A DNA stretch of 41,450 nt from Verrucomicrobiota bacterium (lineage in GTDB: Bacteria > Verrucomicrobiota > Verrucomicrobiia > Limisphaerales > UBA8199): positions 1 through 41,450 of the forward strand of contig JARKQH010000253.1 of NCBI GenBank assembly GCA_029974925.1, written 5' to 3'. Numbering within the stretch: position 1 is the first letter of the stretch; each line of letters opens with the position of its first letter. The notes beneath the pieces are model-generated. The model saw only the letters and a list, made by a program, of their open reading frames with translations. It was not told the DNA's origin and did no database searches. Shown here piece after piece: positions 17,700 to 25,314 of the stretch. Position numbers and translations under genes: made by a program.

Positions 17700-19607
17700 C
17701 TAGGGTTTCTGACTCCGGCCGGCGGCCGCCGACACGTGGCGAATCCATGCCGTGGCAAAACTGGACGAATCCTTGTCCGGAAAATCCCCGCTCTTGCTCC
17801 AGCCGGCCCCGGCGTAATAGACCAGGCTTTGGCCGCGCTTGATGGGGCGGGCTAGGAAAGCCTGCTCCTGGGTGTCGCGGGCTTGGGCTCCTCCCGGCAC
17901 CACCACGCCACAACCCAGAAAACTTCCACCGCCGGGTTCAGGCTCCCAGCAGGCCAGCCAGGTGCCATCCGCGGCATATTCCAGTCCGCCGCCGTCGTGT
18001 TTGACTATGCCAACCCGTGCCTCCAGCTCGTCCGGACCCCCCTCCCATTCAAAGCGCGTCTCGATGCGGTTGAGGTTGGAACCGGCCTCGAGCATGATTT
18101 TACGCGACTCTCGAACCGCCACGCCCGCCGCGTCATACGGCGCGTAGCCCAGCTCAAACACGACCCGCTCCGGCCCGTTCTCCAGAATGCTCCACGTCAC
18201 GAAATTCTTCGCCACGTGGAGGCGGTTCCCCCGCCAGATGCCCGTGCCGCCACAGCCGCGGCTGGGGCCGACCTTGTAAAAGTCCAGCCCCTCGCCATGG
18301 TCCTTGTGATAATCGGCCAGGTAGTACCAGCGCTCAATCACCGGCTTGCGCGTGCGCTTGGCCCATACGTCTATGCCGCTGCTGATTTCGCCGGTTCGTT
18401 CCAAGGCGGGCCCGTACATCCGGAAGGCGATCCGGTCATTTTCCCAGGCGAAATCATCCTTCCGCTGCGGCAGGAAGTTGCCGTAGGCGGCGGCCGCGGC
18501 CTCACCGAGCGCCAGCCGGTAGATTTCGCTCCCCGCCAGCAGGAACGCCCCCACGCCATACACGTCCGTATGCGTCGGATCGAACTTCTTCGGGTCGGCC
18601 CCAATGGGCTGCACGTGCTCCAGCTTTCCCTCCTCGGTCACGCATTCCACCAGCCCCTGCCACGCCTTGCGCACCACCGGCTCATAGCGGGCCCGGTCCA
18701 GCAAGCCCCGGTTGATGCCCCACGCGAGCGCGAAGGTGTAAAAGCCCGACCCGCTGGTTTCCTTCAGGGGGTAGGACTCCGGATCCAGCAGGCTTGACCG
18801 CCACAACCCGTCCGGTTGCTGCAGCGTGGCGATCTTTGCCGCCATCTCCCGATATTGCTGCTGGTAAAACGCCCGCCGCGGATGTTCCGGCGGCAACACC
18901 TGAAGCACGCGGGCCAGCCCCCCCATCACCCAGCCGTTGCCCCGGCTCCAGAACACCTTCCTGCCGTTTGCCTCGCGCCGGTCGAAATAAGTGCTGTCGC
19001 GGAAATACAGATGCTCCTCCTTGTCATATAAATAATCCGACGTCGCCTTCCATTCCTGGTCCATGAACTCGAGATAGCGCCGGTCGCCGGTCGCCAGATA
19101 CGCCCGCAGCCAGGCCGGCGGCGCCATGAACAGCGCGTCGCACCAGCTCCAGCGGTCCTGCGACCCCTTGATGCGGAAATTCAGGTCGTTCGTCCGCGCA
19201 TTGGCCAGAATGTAATTGAATCGCTCCAGGGTCGGCCCGAGCATCACCGGGTCCCGGTGCTGAAAATACAGCTCGAGGTAGGTCTGCGTAACGCAGTGGT
19301 CGTCGGCGTGATAAATCCGCCGGGCGGGGTTCCATCCATGCTGGCGGCCCATCGCCATCATCGCATCATGATACTTCGGCGAATCCGCCACCTGGCTCAG
19401 CGCCATCATCCCGGCGTAAAGCGCCCCGTAGGTCCAGTCGTCGGTCTTGTGCTTCGCCGGCTGGGCCAACTGCCAGTCCGCCACGTGCTTCATCGCTTCC
19501 AGCACCGGCCGGGGGGCAATCTCGGGCGAAGGCTTGCCGGCGGCGACGGCCGGTTGAACACAAACAGCGGTGACCGCGGCGGTAAGCAGCAGGGCAATGT
19601 GTCTCAT
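17700..19607 (-). CDS. GH105 unsaturated uronyl hydrolase fused to DUF4861
   Basis: Predicted to cleave the unsaturated 4,5-uronyl residue left at the end of pectin or rhamnogalacturonan oligosaccharides by lyases. The ATG at 19607 gives a clean signal peptide (1-22, ending AVAAG); an upstream reading to 19883 has no signal and crosses the structured leader. The (alpha/alpha)6 barrel (about 33-365) shows YGALYAGMMAL, WSWCDALFMAPP with D157 at the position of the family's catalytic Asp, SRGNGWVMGGLARVL, and TDVYGVGAFLLAGSE. DUF4861 follows at about 380-625 (FAWENDRIAFRMYGPAL). The protein has 635 aa. It leads a five-gene operon. No clear Shine-Dalgarno sequence precedes the start. Confidence 0.93.
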   Translation of the reverse strand: MRHIALLLTAAVTAVCVQPAVAAGKPSPEIAPRPVLEAMKHVADWQLAQPAKHKTDDWTYGALYAGMMALSQVADSPKYHDAMMAMGRQHGWNPARRIYHADDHCVTQTYLELYFQHRDPVMLGPTLERFNYILANARTNDLNFRIKGSQDRWSWCDALFMAPPAWLRAYLATGDRRYLEFMDQEWKATSDYLYDKEEHLYFRDSTYFDRREANGRKVFWSRGNGWVMGGLARVLQVLPPEHPRRAFYQQQYREMAAKIATLQQPDGLWRSSLLDPESYPLKETSGSGFYTFALAWGINRGLLDRARYEPVVRKAWQGLVECVTEEGKLEHVQPIGADPKKFDPTHTDVYGVGAFLLAGSEIYRLALGEAAAAAYGNFLPQRKDDFAWENDRIAFRMYGPALERTGEISSGIDVWAKRTRKPVIERWYYLADYHKDHGEGLDFYKVGPSRGCGGTGIWRGNRLHVAKNFVTWSILENGPERVVFELGYAPYDAAGVAVRESRKIMLEAGSNLNRIETRFEWEGGPDELEARVGIVKHDGGGLEYAADGTWLACWEPEPGGGSFLGCGVVVPGGAQARDTQEQAFLARPIKRGQSLVYYAGAGWSKSGDFPDKDSSSFATAWIRHVSAAAGRSQKP

Positions 19608-19618
19608 AAAACCATGTC

Positions 19619-19687
19619 GGTTGACGCGGGCAAATCTCCGGATTTGCGCCGCGCCAGTTTCTAAAGAAACGCCTCCGGACGTCAACC
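19619..19687 (-). ncRNA. Candidate structured leader RNA of the pectin operon
   Basis: Immediately upstream of the GH105 start, the transcribed strand can form a three-way junction. P1 is 8 bp (GGTTGACG at 19687-19680 with CGTCAACC at 19626-19619). P2 is GTTTC/GAAAC closed by a TTTA loop (19670-19657). P3 is GCAAATC/GATTTGC closed by CGGA (19647-19630). The self-complementary TCCGGA occurs both in the P1-P2 joint (19679-19674) and at the P3 tip (19642-19637), which would allow a loop-to-joint contact. P1 ends 11 nt before the ATG, where a ribosome would bind. It matches no riboswitch class I can recall. Structure is seen; regulatory function is inference. Confidence 0.4.
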
Positions 19688-19738
19688 AAGTCTTTTGCCC
19701 CCAAGTCTTTTGTGATGGCCGTGCGAAATGGTCTTTTG
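19686..19738 (-). repeat. Direct repeats upstream of the pectin operon
   Basis: On the plus strand CCAAGTCTTTTG occurs exactly at 19686-19697 and 19701-19712, 15 bp start to start. The core GTCTTTTG recurs at 19731-19738. The repeats sit directly upstream of the leader structure, a good place for an operator or activator site. They could also be chance slippage products. Confidence 0.5.
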
Positions 19739-19821
19739 AAACGGCCGAATGCCCGCGTTCCACCCGTTGCCCTTCCGGCCAGCCGCCTTGCCCGGCCTCA
19801 ACCCTGCGGCGGAGAGACCGC

Positions 19822-21051
19822 TCAGGGCGCGGCCCCCGGGGCGGGTGCGGCTGGGACCGCGCGCCGCGCCCCGAACAAATCACGGAACCACGACTTGATG
19901 GCCTCCAGCCCGCGCTTCAGCCCGATGTCGCGCACGCCGGCGAACCCGTAGGCCCGCGCCACCGCCTCTTCGTGCGAGCAAAACCGCGGCGGCATCACAA
20001 ACAACGTGCGCAGTTTGTCCTCCTCCTCCACCGCAATTTCGGGATAAAAAAGGCCGCGCCCCACCACGTATTTCCCCGGCGGCAAGGTGAAGCTCCGCTT
20101 CGGAAACACCAGCCAGGGACGATACTCGAACGACACGGTGTTGGGTTGGCGGTGCGCCAGCCGGCCGTAGGTCCGGACGGGCGCCCCCTCAATCGGGCGC
20201 GCCGTGAACATCCAGTTCGTCTCCGCCCCCGGTTGAAAACGCCGCCGCCGCAGCGTGATGAAATCCCAGATGTAAACCGTGCCAAACGTGGTCAGGCGGA
20301 ACGACCACCCGGCAATCAGATAGGCCACCACCACCACCACCACGCTCAAGGCCGCCCCCACATAAGGATTGGCAAACGACGTTCCGGTAACCAGGCCCAG
20401 CAACGAAAGCCGGAACGCCTTCAAAGCCGTGTCCACTGTCGTAAACGGGCTGATCAGGATCAGCATGTTGATGGCGTGGCTGGCCAGCCACACCAGCGCA
20501 AAAATCACGAGCGCGAAGGGCACCAGCAACGCGTTGCCGACGGCCGCCGCGTCCATCGCCGCAAAACCCAGCACGCTCAACCCCTGCGAGCTGTCCCCGG
20601 CGGCCGTCGGAAACACCGACACCACCAGCGGCACAAACGCCCCCGCCGCGATCAGCGCGCTGATCTTGTTCTCCACCGCTTCCGCCACGTCGAACGGCTT
20701 CTTCAATGCCGTCGGCGCCGCCGCGCCCAGCAGGTCCTTCGCCGCCACAAATCCCACCAGCAGCAGCGCCGGCACCCAAAACCAGGGCTGGGCGTACCAC
20801 GACAGCCCTCCCCGCTTCCCCTGCGGCGCCTGAAAGTAGTGATACGCCCCCACGCTCCCCACGCCCAACAACGGCGAAATCGCCACGCCCGTAATCAGCG
20901 ACAACGTCCGCGCCGCTTCCAGTCCCGGCGTGGACTGCGCGGGCGCCGTTGTCTTCGCCGGTGCGCTCGCCGCCCACGCCAGCGGCATGGCCCCCAACAC
21001 CAATCCGACGCACAGCCCCGCCACCAGCAGAAACCGGAATATGGCTTTCAT
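19822..21051 (-). CDS. Multi-pass membrane protein of unknown function
   Basis: I do not recognise the family. The ATG at 21051 is preferred over upstream starts because GAGGCGAG lies 6-9 nt before it and the protein then opens with a clean signal peptide (KAIFRFLLVAGLCVGLVLG, ending about residue 27). About five or six membrane helices follow up to about residue 280, including ALLVPFALVIFALVWLASHAIN and VGAALSVVVVVVAYLIAGW. The last 130 residues form a soluble, basic and aromatic domain with FVMPPRFCSHEEAVARAYGFAG and an Ala/Pro-rich end. The protein has 409 aa. It is on the same strand as the pectin operon but 214 bp upstream of it, so it is probably a separate unit. Confidence 0.75.
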   Translation of the reverse strand: MKAIFRFLLVAGLCVGLVLGAMPLAWAASAPAKTTAPAQSTPGLEAARTLSLITGVAISPLLGVGSVGAYHYFQAPQGKRGGLSWYAQPWFWVPALLLVGFVAAKDLLGAAAPTALKKPFDVAEAVENKISALIAAGAFVPLVVSVFPTAAGDSSQGLSVLGFAAMDAAAVGNALLVPFALVIFALVWLASHAINMLILISPFTTVDTALKAFRLSLLGLVTGTSFANPYVGAALSVVVVVVAYLIAGWSFRLTTFGTVYIWDFITLRRRRFQPGAETNWMFTARPIEGAPVRTYGRLAHRQPNTVSFEYRPWLVFPKRSFTLPPGKYVVGRGLFYPEIAVEEEDKLRTLFVMPPRFCSHEEAVARAYGFAGVRDIGLKRGLEAIKSWFRDLFGARRAVPAAPAPGAAP

Positions 21052-21199
21052 CTCTCGCCTCATTGTAACCCATCCCCCCGTGACTGCAACCTCACCCTCA
21101 GCCCGGACCTCCCCACCTTCCATTTTCGCTTTCTGCTTCATCACAAACGGCAGTCCAGTTCTCATGGAGTCCGGCAGTTACGCCATCCCTTCGTCCCCG

Positions 21200-21263
21200 A
21201 GTCCGATAGTCGGAGAGTCGAATAGTCCGATAGTCGGATAGTCCTATGGTCCCATAGTCCCAT
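21200..21263. repeat. 8-bp tandem repeat, consensus AGTCNNAT
   Basis: Eight consecutive octamers can be read: AGTCCGAT, AGTCGGAG, AGTCGAAT, AGTCCGAT, AGTCGGAT, AGTCCTAT, GGTCCCAT and AGTCCCAT. Decayed units continue to about 21278. The AGTC and AT positions are nearly fixed while the two middle bases vary. It is non-coding and is not in either flanking gene. Confidence 0.85.
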
Positions 21264-21356
21264 CGCCCATGGTCTTGGGTCCAGGGTTTCCTCTCCCCAA
21301 GCTGGGCGCCGCCGCGGACGGTGTGCAGCGCGGCCGAAGTTTGTCAAAATTTCCCG

Positions 21357-21386
21357 TTGACAGTTGGGCGGGGAAGGGGAGAATGC
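21357..21386 (+). promoter_or_regulatory. Candidate promoter for the NCS1 permease
   Basis: A perfect -35 TTGACA lies at 21357-21362. The best -10 area is AGAATGCT at 21380-21387, with a spacer of 17-19 bp and a poor match to consensus. The start codon is 150 bp further on, leaving a long leader. The evidence is the -35 box and its position only. Confidence 0.3.
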
Positions 21387-21538
21387 TCGGCCAATGCTTC
21401 GGAACTTTCTGGCAGCAGGCAGCTTAACCGACTGGTCAGCATGGCGTAGGTCAGGCTCCAGGGCTGTTTTCATCTGCTGGCCGTCGCGGCGGCTGCGTCT
21501 TCAACCAAGCTCCTGATCGTTAAACCAAGAACCGACCT

Positions 21539-22939
21539 ATGAACAATCAAGACAAACAATCGGCTGGGCAGCTTCCAGCCTTCATCACCAGCGCGACGCC
21601 CAACCCGGCGACCAATCGCGCTCCGTGGTACAAGAACACCGCCCCGACGTATGCGGGCATCTTTCTGTGGTTCGTATTCTGGCAGGACGCGGCCAAAGCC
21701 GGCGCACCGGGAGGCACGCTGGCCGCGGGAGTGGGATGGGCGTTGGTGAGCCTGCTGATCGCCGCGTTGGTTTGTCATTTCTTGTTTTATCTCGTGCCGG
21801 GCCTGTTCGGCATGAAAACCGGCCTCCCGCTTTACATCGTGGGCACCTCCACCTTCGGGGCCCAAGGCGGCTTCCTGATGCCGGGCTTCCTGATGGGCGT
21901 TCTGCAATTCGGCTGGTTGGGGGTGAACATCTATTTCTCCTCGCTGGCATTGAGCGCGATGATCCCGGTCAAGGCCCAAATCATCATGGTGGTCTGGGGA
22001 GTGCTGGCGGCCTTTGTCGGGCTCAAAGGCATCCAATACGTGGCCCGGGTGGCGACCTGGCTGCCCCTGATTCCCCTGGTGGTCCTGCTATGGCTCACGG
22101 CCAAGACGATTGGTCACGTGGGCGACTTCAACCCGGACACCCTGATTGCCGCCCAGAAAGCGTTGAATCCAACCGGGCCCGGCGCCTTGACCGCGATGGG
22201 CGTGCTGGCGGTGATGTTGACTTATGTCGTGGGTTTCTTTGCCACCGCCGGCGCCGCCGGTGTGGACTTTGGAACCAACAGTCGGGACAAGAACGACGTC
22301 CAAATGGGTGGGTTGATCGGCGTGGCGCTGGCGATTCTGGTCACCGCCGGCCTTTCCCTGCTGATCGTCGCGGGTGTTTATGGCTCGTTGAAGACCGGGC
22401 TGGACGCGGCCGCCACCAAGAATTTGAGTCTCAGCTCGTTCGACCTCATCCCGGTGGTGCTGGGCGAGGGAACCGCCAAATGGGTCATGTTCCTGCTGGC
22501 CGTGGCGGCGTTTCCGCCCGCGTGTTTCAGCTCCTTTATCGCCGCCAACAGTTTTAAGACCACCCTGCCGAAAGTGAACCCGTTCCTGTCCGTCGGCATC
22601 GGCGCGGCGGTGAGTATTGTTCTGGCCATTACGGGCCTTGTGGCCAAGGCAATCAGCGTCTTCGTCATCATCGGCGCCTCCTTCGGCCCCATTTGCGGTG
22701 CGATGATGGTGGATTACCTCCTCTCCGGTGGCAAATGGACCGGCCCGCGGGCCGGCTTCAATCCCGCCGGCTGGATTTCCTGGGCGCTGGGTTTTGTGGT
22801 GGGCATCCTGCCCAATCTCGGCGTCAATGTTCCCGCCGCGCCGGTTTTGGCCTTCGCCGTCGGCGCCATCGTCTATTTCCTTTGCGCCAAGGCAGGCCTG
22901 CAATCCCCGGTCGTGCCGCTGCCGCAAAAATCGTCCTGA
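21539..22939 (+). CDS. NCS1-family purine/pyrimidine-type permease
   Basis: A 466-aa integral membrane transporter with about twelve hydrophobic helices, resembling cytosine/purine/allantoin permeases of the NCS1 (LeuT-fold) family. Features include the N-terminal NRAPWYKNTAPTYAGIFLWFVFW, in which helix 1 begins, GLPLYIVGTSTFGAQGGFLMPG in helices 2-3, and a conserved GAPxG-type break replaced here by GFLMGVLQFGWLGVN. The substrate (nucleobase, hydantoin or related compound) cannot be fixed by eye, and no catabolic partner gene is adjacent. A strong terminator-like hairpin follows. No Shine-Dalgarno sequence is evident before the ATG. Confidence 0.85.
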   Translation: MNNQDKQSAGQLPAFITSATPNPATNRAPWYKNTAPTYAGIFLWFVFWQDAAKAGAPGGTLAAGVGWALVSLLIAALVCHFLFYLVPGLFGMKTGLPLYIVGTSTFGAQGGFLMPGFLMGVLQFGWLGVNIYFSSLALSAMIPVKAQIIMVVWGVLAAFVGLKGIQYVARVATWLPLIPLVVLLWLTAKTIGHVGDFNPDTLIAAQKALNPTGPGALTAMGVLAVMLTYVVGFFATAGAAGVDFGTNSRDKNDVQMGGLIGVALAILVTAGLSLLIVAGVYGSLKTGLDAAATKNLSLSSFDLIPVVLGEGTAKWVMFLLAVAAFPPACFSSFIAANSFKTTLPKVNPFLSVGIGAAVSIVLAITGLVAKAISVFVIIGASFGPICGAMMVDYLLSGGKWTGPRAGFNPAGWISWALGFVVGILPNLGVNVPAAPVLAFAVGAIVYFLCAKAGLQSPVVPLPQKSS

Positions 22940-22986
22940 CGCCCTCTGCCAAGGGAATCCTCGCAAGTCTTTGCGACTTCGGAGCG

Positions 22987-23019
22987 GACCCGCCTCGGCG
23001 CCAAAGCCCGGGGCGGGTC
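22987..23019 (+). terminator. Rho-independent-like terminator after the permease
   Basis: GACCCGCC (22987-22994) pairs with GGCGGGTC (23012-23019), and the stem extends inward by four more pairs including one G-U. This gives about 12 bp with a 9-nt loop, followed by TTGATTATGG, a weak U-rich tail. It lies 47 bp after the permease stop. A second hairpin (GGCTGGT 23034-23040, ACCAGCC 23050-23056) follows and could serve the convergent response-regulator gene. Confidence 0.55.
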
Positions 23020-23105
23020 TTGATTATGGTTCTGGCTGGTTCTGGCAGCACCAGCCGCGACCCAAAAAGGCAATTGACTCAAGCCGGCCTCGAAGGTGCC
23101 GCGGC

Positions 23106-23465
23106 CTATCGGAAGTACGCTCCGGCGGTAACCAGCAAGGACTCGACCGACTCTTTCTGAAGGTATTGGTCTGCGCCGGCATTCAGAATGGCGCGGACGC
23201 CAGCTTCGTCGTGGCTCAAGTGTGTAAAAACCACCACCGGGACGGCGGGGGCATTGTGTTTCAAGAACTTCAGGAGATTTAGGCCATTTTCACCGGCCAG
23301 GTCCAGCTCCAGAATGATCAATGACAGCTCATCCCGGCCGGCCAACTCGAGGGCCTCCGTGGCGTTTTGGGCGGTGATCACACGCTGCCCTGCCTCCGCA
23401 AAACAGGCCGAAACCGCATCCCGCCATGCCGCATCCGCATCAACAAACAGAACCTTCTTCGCCAT
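23106..23465 (-). CDS. Stand-alone receiver protein with altered active site
   Basis: A 119-aa receiver-only protein. The ATG at 23465 is chosen because MAKKVLFVDAD is the usual receiver start; an upstream start would add 12 unrelated residues. Compared with Spo0F, the conserved Thr (T81 in VVVFTH) and Lys (K104 in YLQKES) are kept. However, the phospho-acceptor Asp aligns with Glu53 (IILELDLAGENG), and one acidic-pocket Asp is Ala10 (VDAD). Glu at this site can mimic phosphorylation, so the protein may be constitutively on, or may signal through D55 or without phosphate. There is no output domain and no kinase gene beside it. Confidence 0.85.
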   Translation of the reverse strand: MAKKVLFVDADAAWRDAVSACFAEAGQRVITAQNATEALELAGRDELSLIILELDLAGENGLNLLKFLKHNAPAVPVVVFTHLSHDEAGVRAILNAGADQYLQKESVESLLVTAGAYFR

Positions 23466-23757
23466 TGTCCCCTTGGATAAGCCGCTCCCACGGCAAAGCA
23501 AGTTTTTTTCGGCTTTAGCCTGGGCAAATCGAAGCGATTCAGTGCCACTTCACATCACCGGAAAGGGAACGGACGTCCCCCGCTCAATCCAGAGCAATCG
23601 GCGGACGGGCACCGGCGCTGGCGCAGGCCTTCGAAAAGAGGTCTCGCAAAGGATTGACAAGCCAGCGACTCTGTGAAAGCTATCAGGCAGCCCCCGAGTC
23701 ATTTGCGCTGATGCAATGCGGGATGGGGCCAACAAAGCATGCACGTGGAACATCACT
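23466..23757. other. 292-bp divergent intergenic region
   Basis: This separates the response-regulator gene (minus) and a small exported-protein gene (plus). It contains a perfect TTGACA at 23654-23659 with no good -10 at normal spacing, and a T-run at 23503-23509 near the regulator start. I see no gene or stable RNA in it. Confidence 0.5.
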
Positions 23758-24363
23758 ATGAACCGCTTGATCATTACTCTTGGCCTGTTGGCTTTGACCG
23801 GAACAGCGATTGCCCAGGAACACCTGCCGCGGCAGGAAGCGCTTAAATACGCCTTTCTGGTCAGCGTGGATTTAAAGAATCTGCAGGGCACCCCCATTCC
23901 CACGGACGTTGACCTTAAACGAGTGGTCGCCATGCGCGACGGGGACTACGGGGCGATGGTCCTGCCCGAGGCGAAACTGAGCGCGTCGGCCATTGCCGGC
24001 GCCGGCTCCTCCGTGGTGCCCGTGGGCCAGCTTTGGCTGCACCGGTTGACTCCCATGAAGGACGGCAGCGGCATCCCCGAGGATCGCCTGCGAGTGGTTA
24101 CCGTCGAGGCAGGCCAGCAAACCGGCACCGCCGTGCAATGCGCCCTGGGTGTCAAAGGAAACGGCTCCGGCGGTTTGGAACTGCTCGTTTATGGCAAGGG
24201 CCAGGAGCCGGTGCTCAGTGTGCCGCTGCGCCAGGTGGAAAGCTCCGGCGACGCGCCGATCAGCATGGATGCCGAGCGAACCGGGGACGAGGGGGGAAGA
24301 ATCATTCTGCGGATTGCAGGCCGCTATCGCGCCAGCATTCCGGTGACGGAACTGGGCTTTTAA
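23758..24363 (+). CDS. Small exported protein of unknown function
   Basis: I do not recognise this 201-aa protein. The ATG at 23758 gives a clean signal peptide (MNRLIITLGLLALTGTAIA, cleavage before Q20); an upstream ATG at 23716 would bury it. The mature part looks all-beta, with alternating hydrophobic strands and several Gly-rich turns, and contains no Cys residue apart from one near the middle (VQCALGV). There is no recognisable catalytic motif. It precedes the pseudopilin gene by 119 bp in the same direction, which may or may not mean a shared role. Confidence 0.7.
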   Translation: MNRLIITLGLLALTGTAIAQEHLPRQEALKYAFLVSVDLKNLQGTPIPTDVDLKRVVAMRDGDYGAMVLPEAKLSASAIAGAGSSVVPVGQLWLHRLTPMKDGSGIPEDRLRVVTVEAGQQTGTAVQCALGVKGNGSGGLELLVYGKGQEPVLSVPLRQVESSGDAPISMDAERTGDEGGRIILRIAGRYRASIPVTELGF

Positions 24364-24482
24364 CCGGTCCGGATTCGGCGCCTGAACAGGGGGCGCGGGG
24401 CGGGGCTGTCTGGTAAAAAGACAAGTAGATTGCCCTTTGACTTACGGGGCATCGGTGGCGAAGTGTTAGCGTGACACCACTG

Positions 24483-25247
24483 ATGCGCACGAGTCAAGAA
24501 ACGAAAAACCGGCAAGCCAAAGCGGCCGTTGGCAGGCCGAAAAGGAAGGCTTTTACTCTCATCGAGCTGTTGGTTGTCATTGCGATTATCGCAATCCTGG
24601 CGGCCATGTTGTTGCCGGCGTTGTCCAGGGCGAAGGAGCGCGCAAAGATGACGGGCTGCCTGAACAATCTCCGGCAGGTGGGGCTGGCCACGACGATTTA
24701 CGCCAATGATTTCAAGGACGAACTGCCGCCGCGGCTTGCCAAGGGGTCGGATGGGACTTTTTATTCGAGCCAGTACGCCTGGGTGGGGCGGGCGGGCAAT
24801 GTCAATCCGTACAACCTGATGGATGCCGCCAGCCGTCCCCTTAATTCCTACCTGGGGACTTATGCGCCGACGGGCGAGGTCGAGGTGGCGCGTTGCCCCA
24901 GCGAAACCAAGGCAACGGGGAGCTACTATAAATACGGCTCATCCTTTCCCAACAATGTCCACGGCGACCCCGCCTTCAATACCTTGGGGGTGGGCAACGA
25001 CCGAAGCTGCAAGCTGTCCCAGATCAAGAGCGTCACCCGGATGGTGGTGATCGGAGAAGCGGGTTGCTATTTCCCGCCTTGGAACGGCACGGCTGCGCCC
25101 GTCGAGGAGTACCGCCACACGAAGTATCCCGACCACCGTTGGAACATGGCCTTCGCCGACGGACACGCGGAGTTTATGCGGATTCCGCTTACAAACGGCA
25201 TCCGCAGCATGTACGGAGTGAACTTCACCTTTAACCGGGATAAGTAG
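24483..25247 (+). CDS. Type II secretion-like pseudopilin (H-X9-DG type)
   Basis: Prepilin-type protein with a class III signal: a basic leader, then cleavage before [20 protein letters not shown], including the Glu at position +5 required for assembly. The long N-terminal helix continues into a globular domain. Near the C-terminus [16 protein letters not shown] matches the H-X9-DG motif common in planctomycete and verrucomicrobial pseudopilins. It has 254 aa from the ATG at 24483; a GTG at 24471 would add four residues. There are many such paralogues in these genomes. It probably belongs to a secretion- or pilus-like fibre, and its partner machinery is not in the window. Confidence 0.92.
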   Translation: MRTSQETKNRQAKAAVGRPKRKAFTLIELLVVIAIIAILAAMLLPALSRAKERAKMTGCLNNLRQVGLATTIYANDFKDELPPRLAKGSDGTFYSSQYAWVGRAGNVNPYNLMDAASRPLNSYLGTYAPTGEVEVARCPSETKATGSYYKYGSSFPNNVHGDPAFNTLGVGNDRSCKLSQIKSVTRMVVIGEAGCYFPPWNGTAAPVEEYRHTKYPDHRWNMAFADGHAEFMRIPLTNGIRSMYGVNFTFNRDK

Positions 25248-25314
25248 GGCAGGTTGCCCGTGGAAAAAATTGTCCGGGAAAATTCGCAAAACAAACCAGA
25301 ACCCAAGTCCAGTA

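Larger units (their letters stand above)
21052..21538. other. 487-bp gene-free region between divergent genes
   Basis: This stretch separates the membrane-protein gene (minus) from the NCS1 permease gene (plus). Its left half carries the octamer tandem repeat (21200-21278). Its right half holds a perfect TTGACA at 21357-21362 and a leader of about 150 bp before the permease start at 21539. I see no convincing open reading frame, tRNA or clear riboswitch in it. Confidence 0.6.

Noticed and set aside
19606..19617. Three-codon upstream frame (Met-Val-Leu-stop) overlapping the GH105 start as ATGA
   Set aside because: It is suggestive of coupling, but so short a frame arises easily by chance.
19608..19883. 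N-terminal extension of the GH105 gene
   Set aside because: It would place the signal peptide at residue 93 and would translate through the structured leader and direct repeats.
19570..21225. 551-aa plus-strand frame opposite the membrane-protein gene
   Set aside because: Its composition is extremely rich in Arg, His and Gln with no domain, and the opposite strand has a signal peptide, helices and a ribosome binding site.
23654..23659. Perfect TTGACA before the small exported-protein gene
   Set aside because: No acceptable -10 lies at 16-18 bp spacing.
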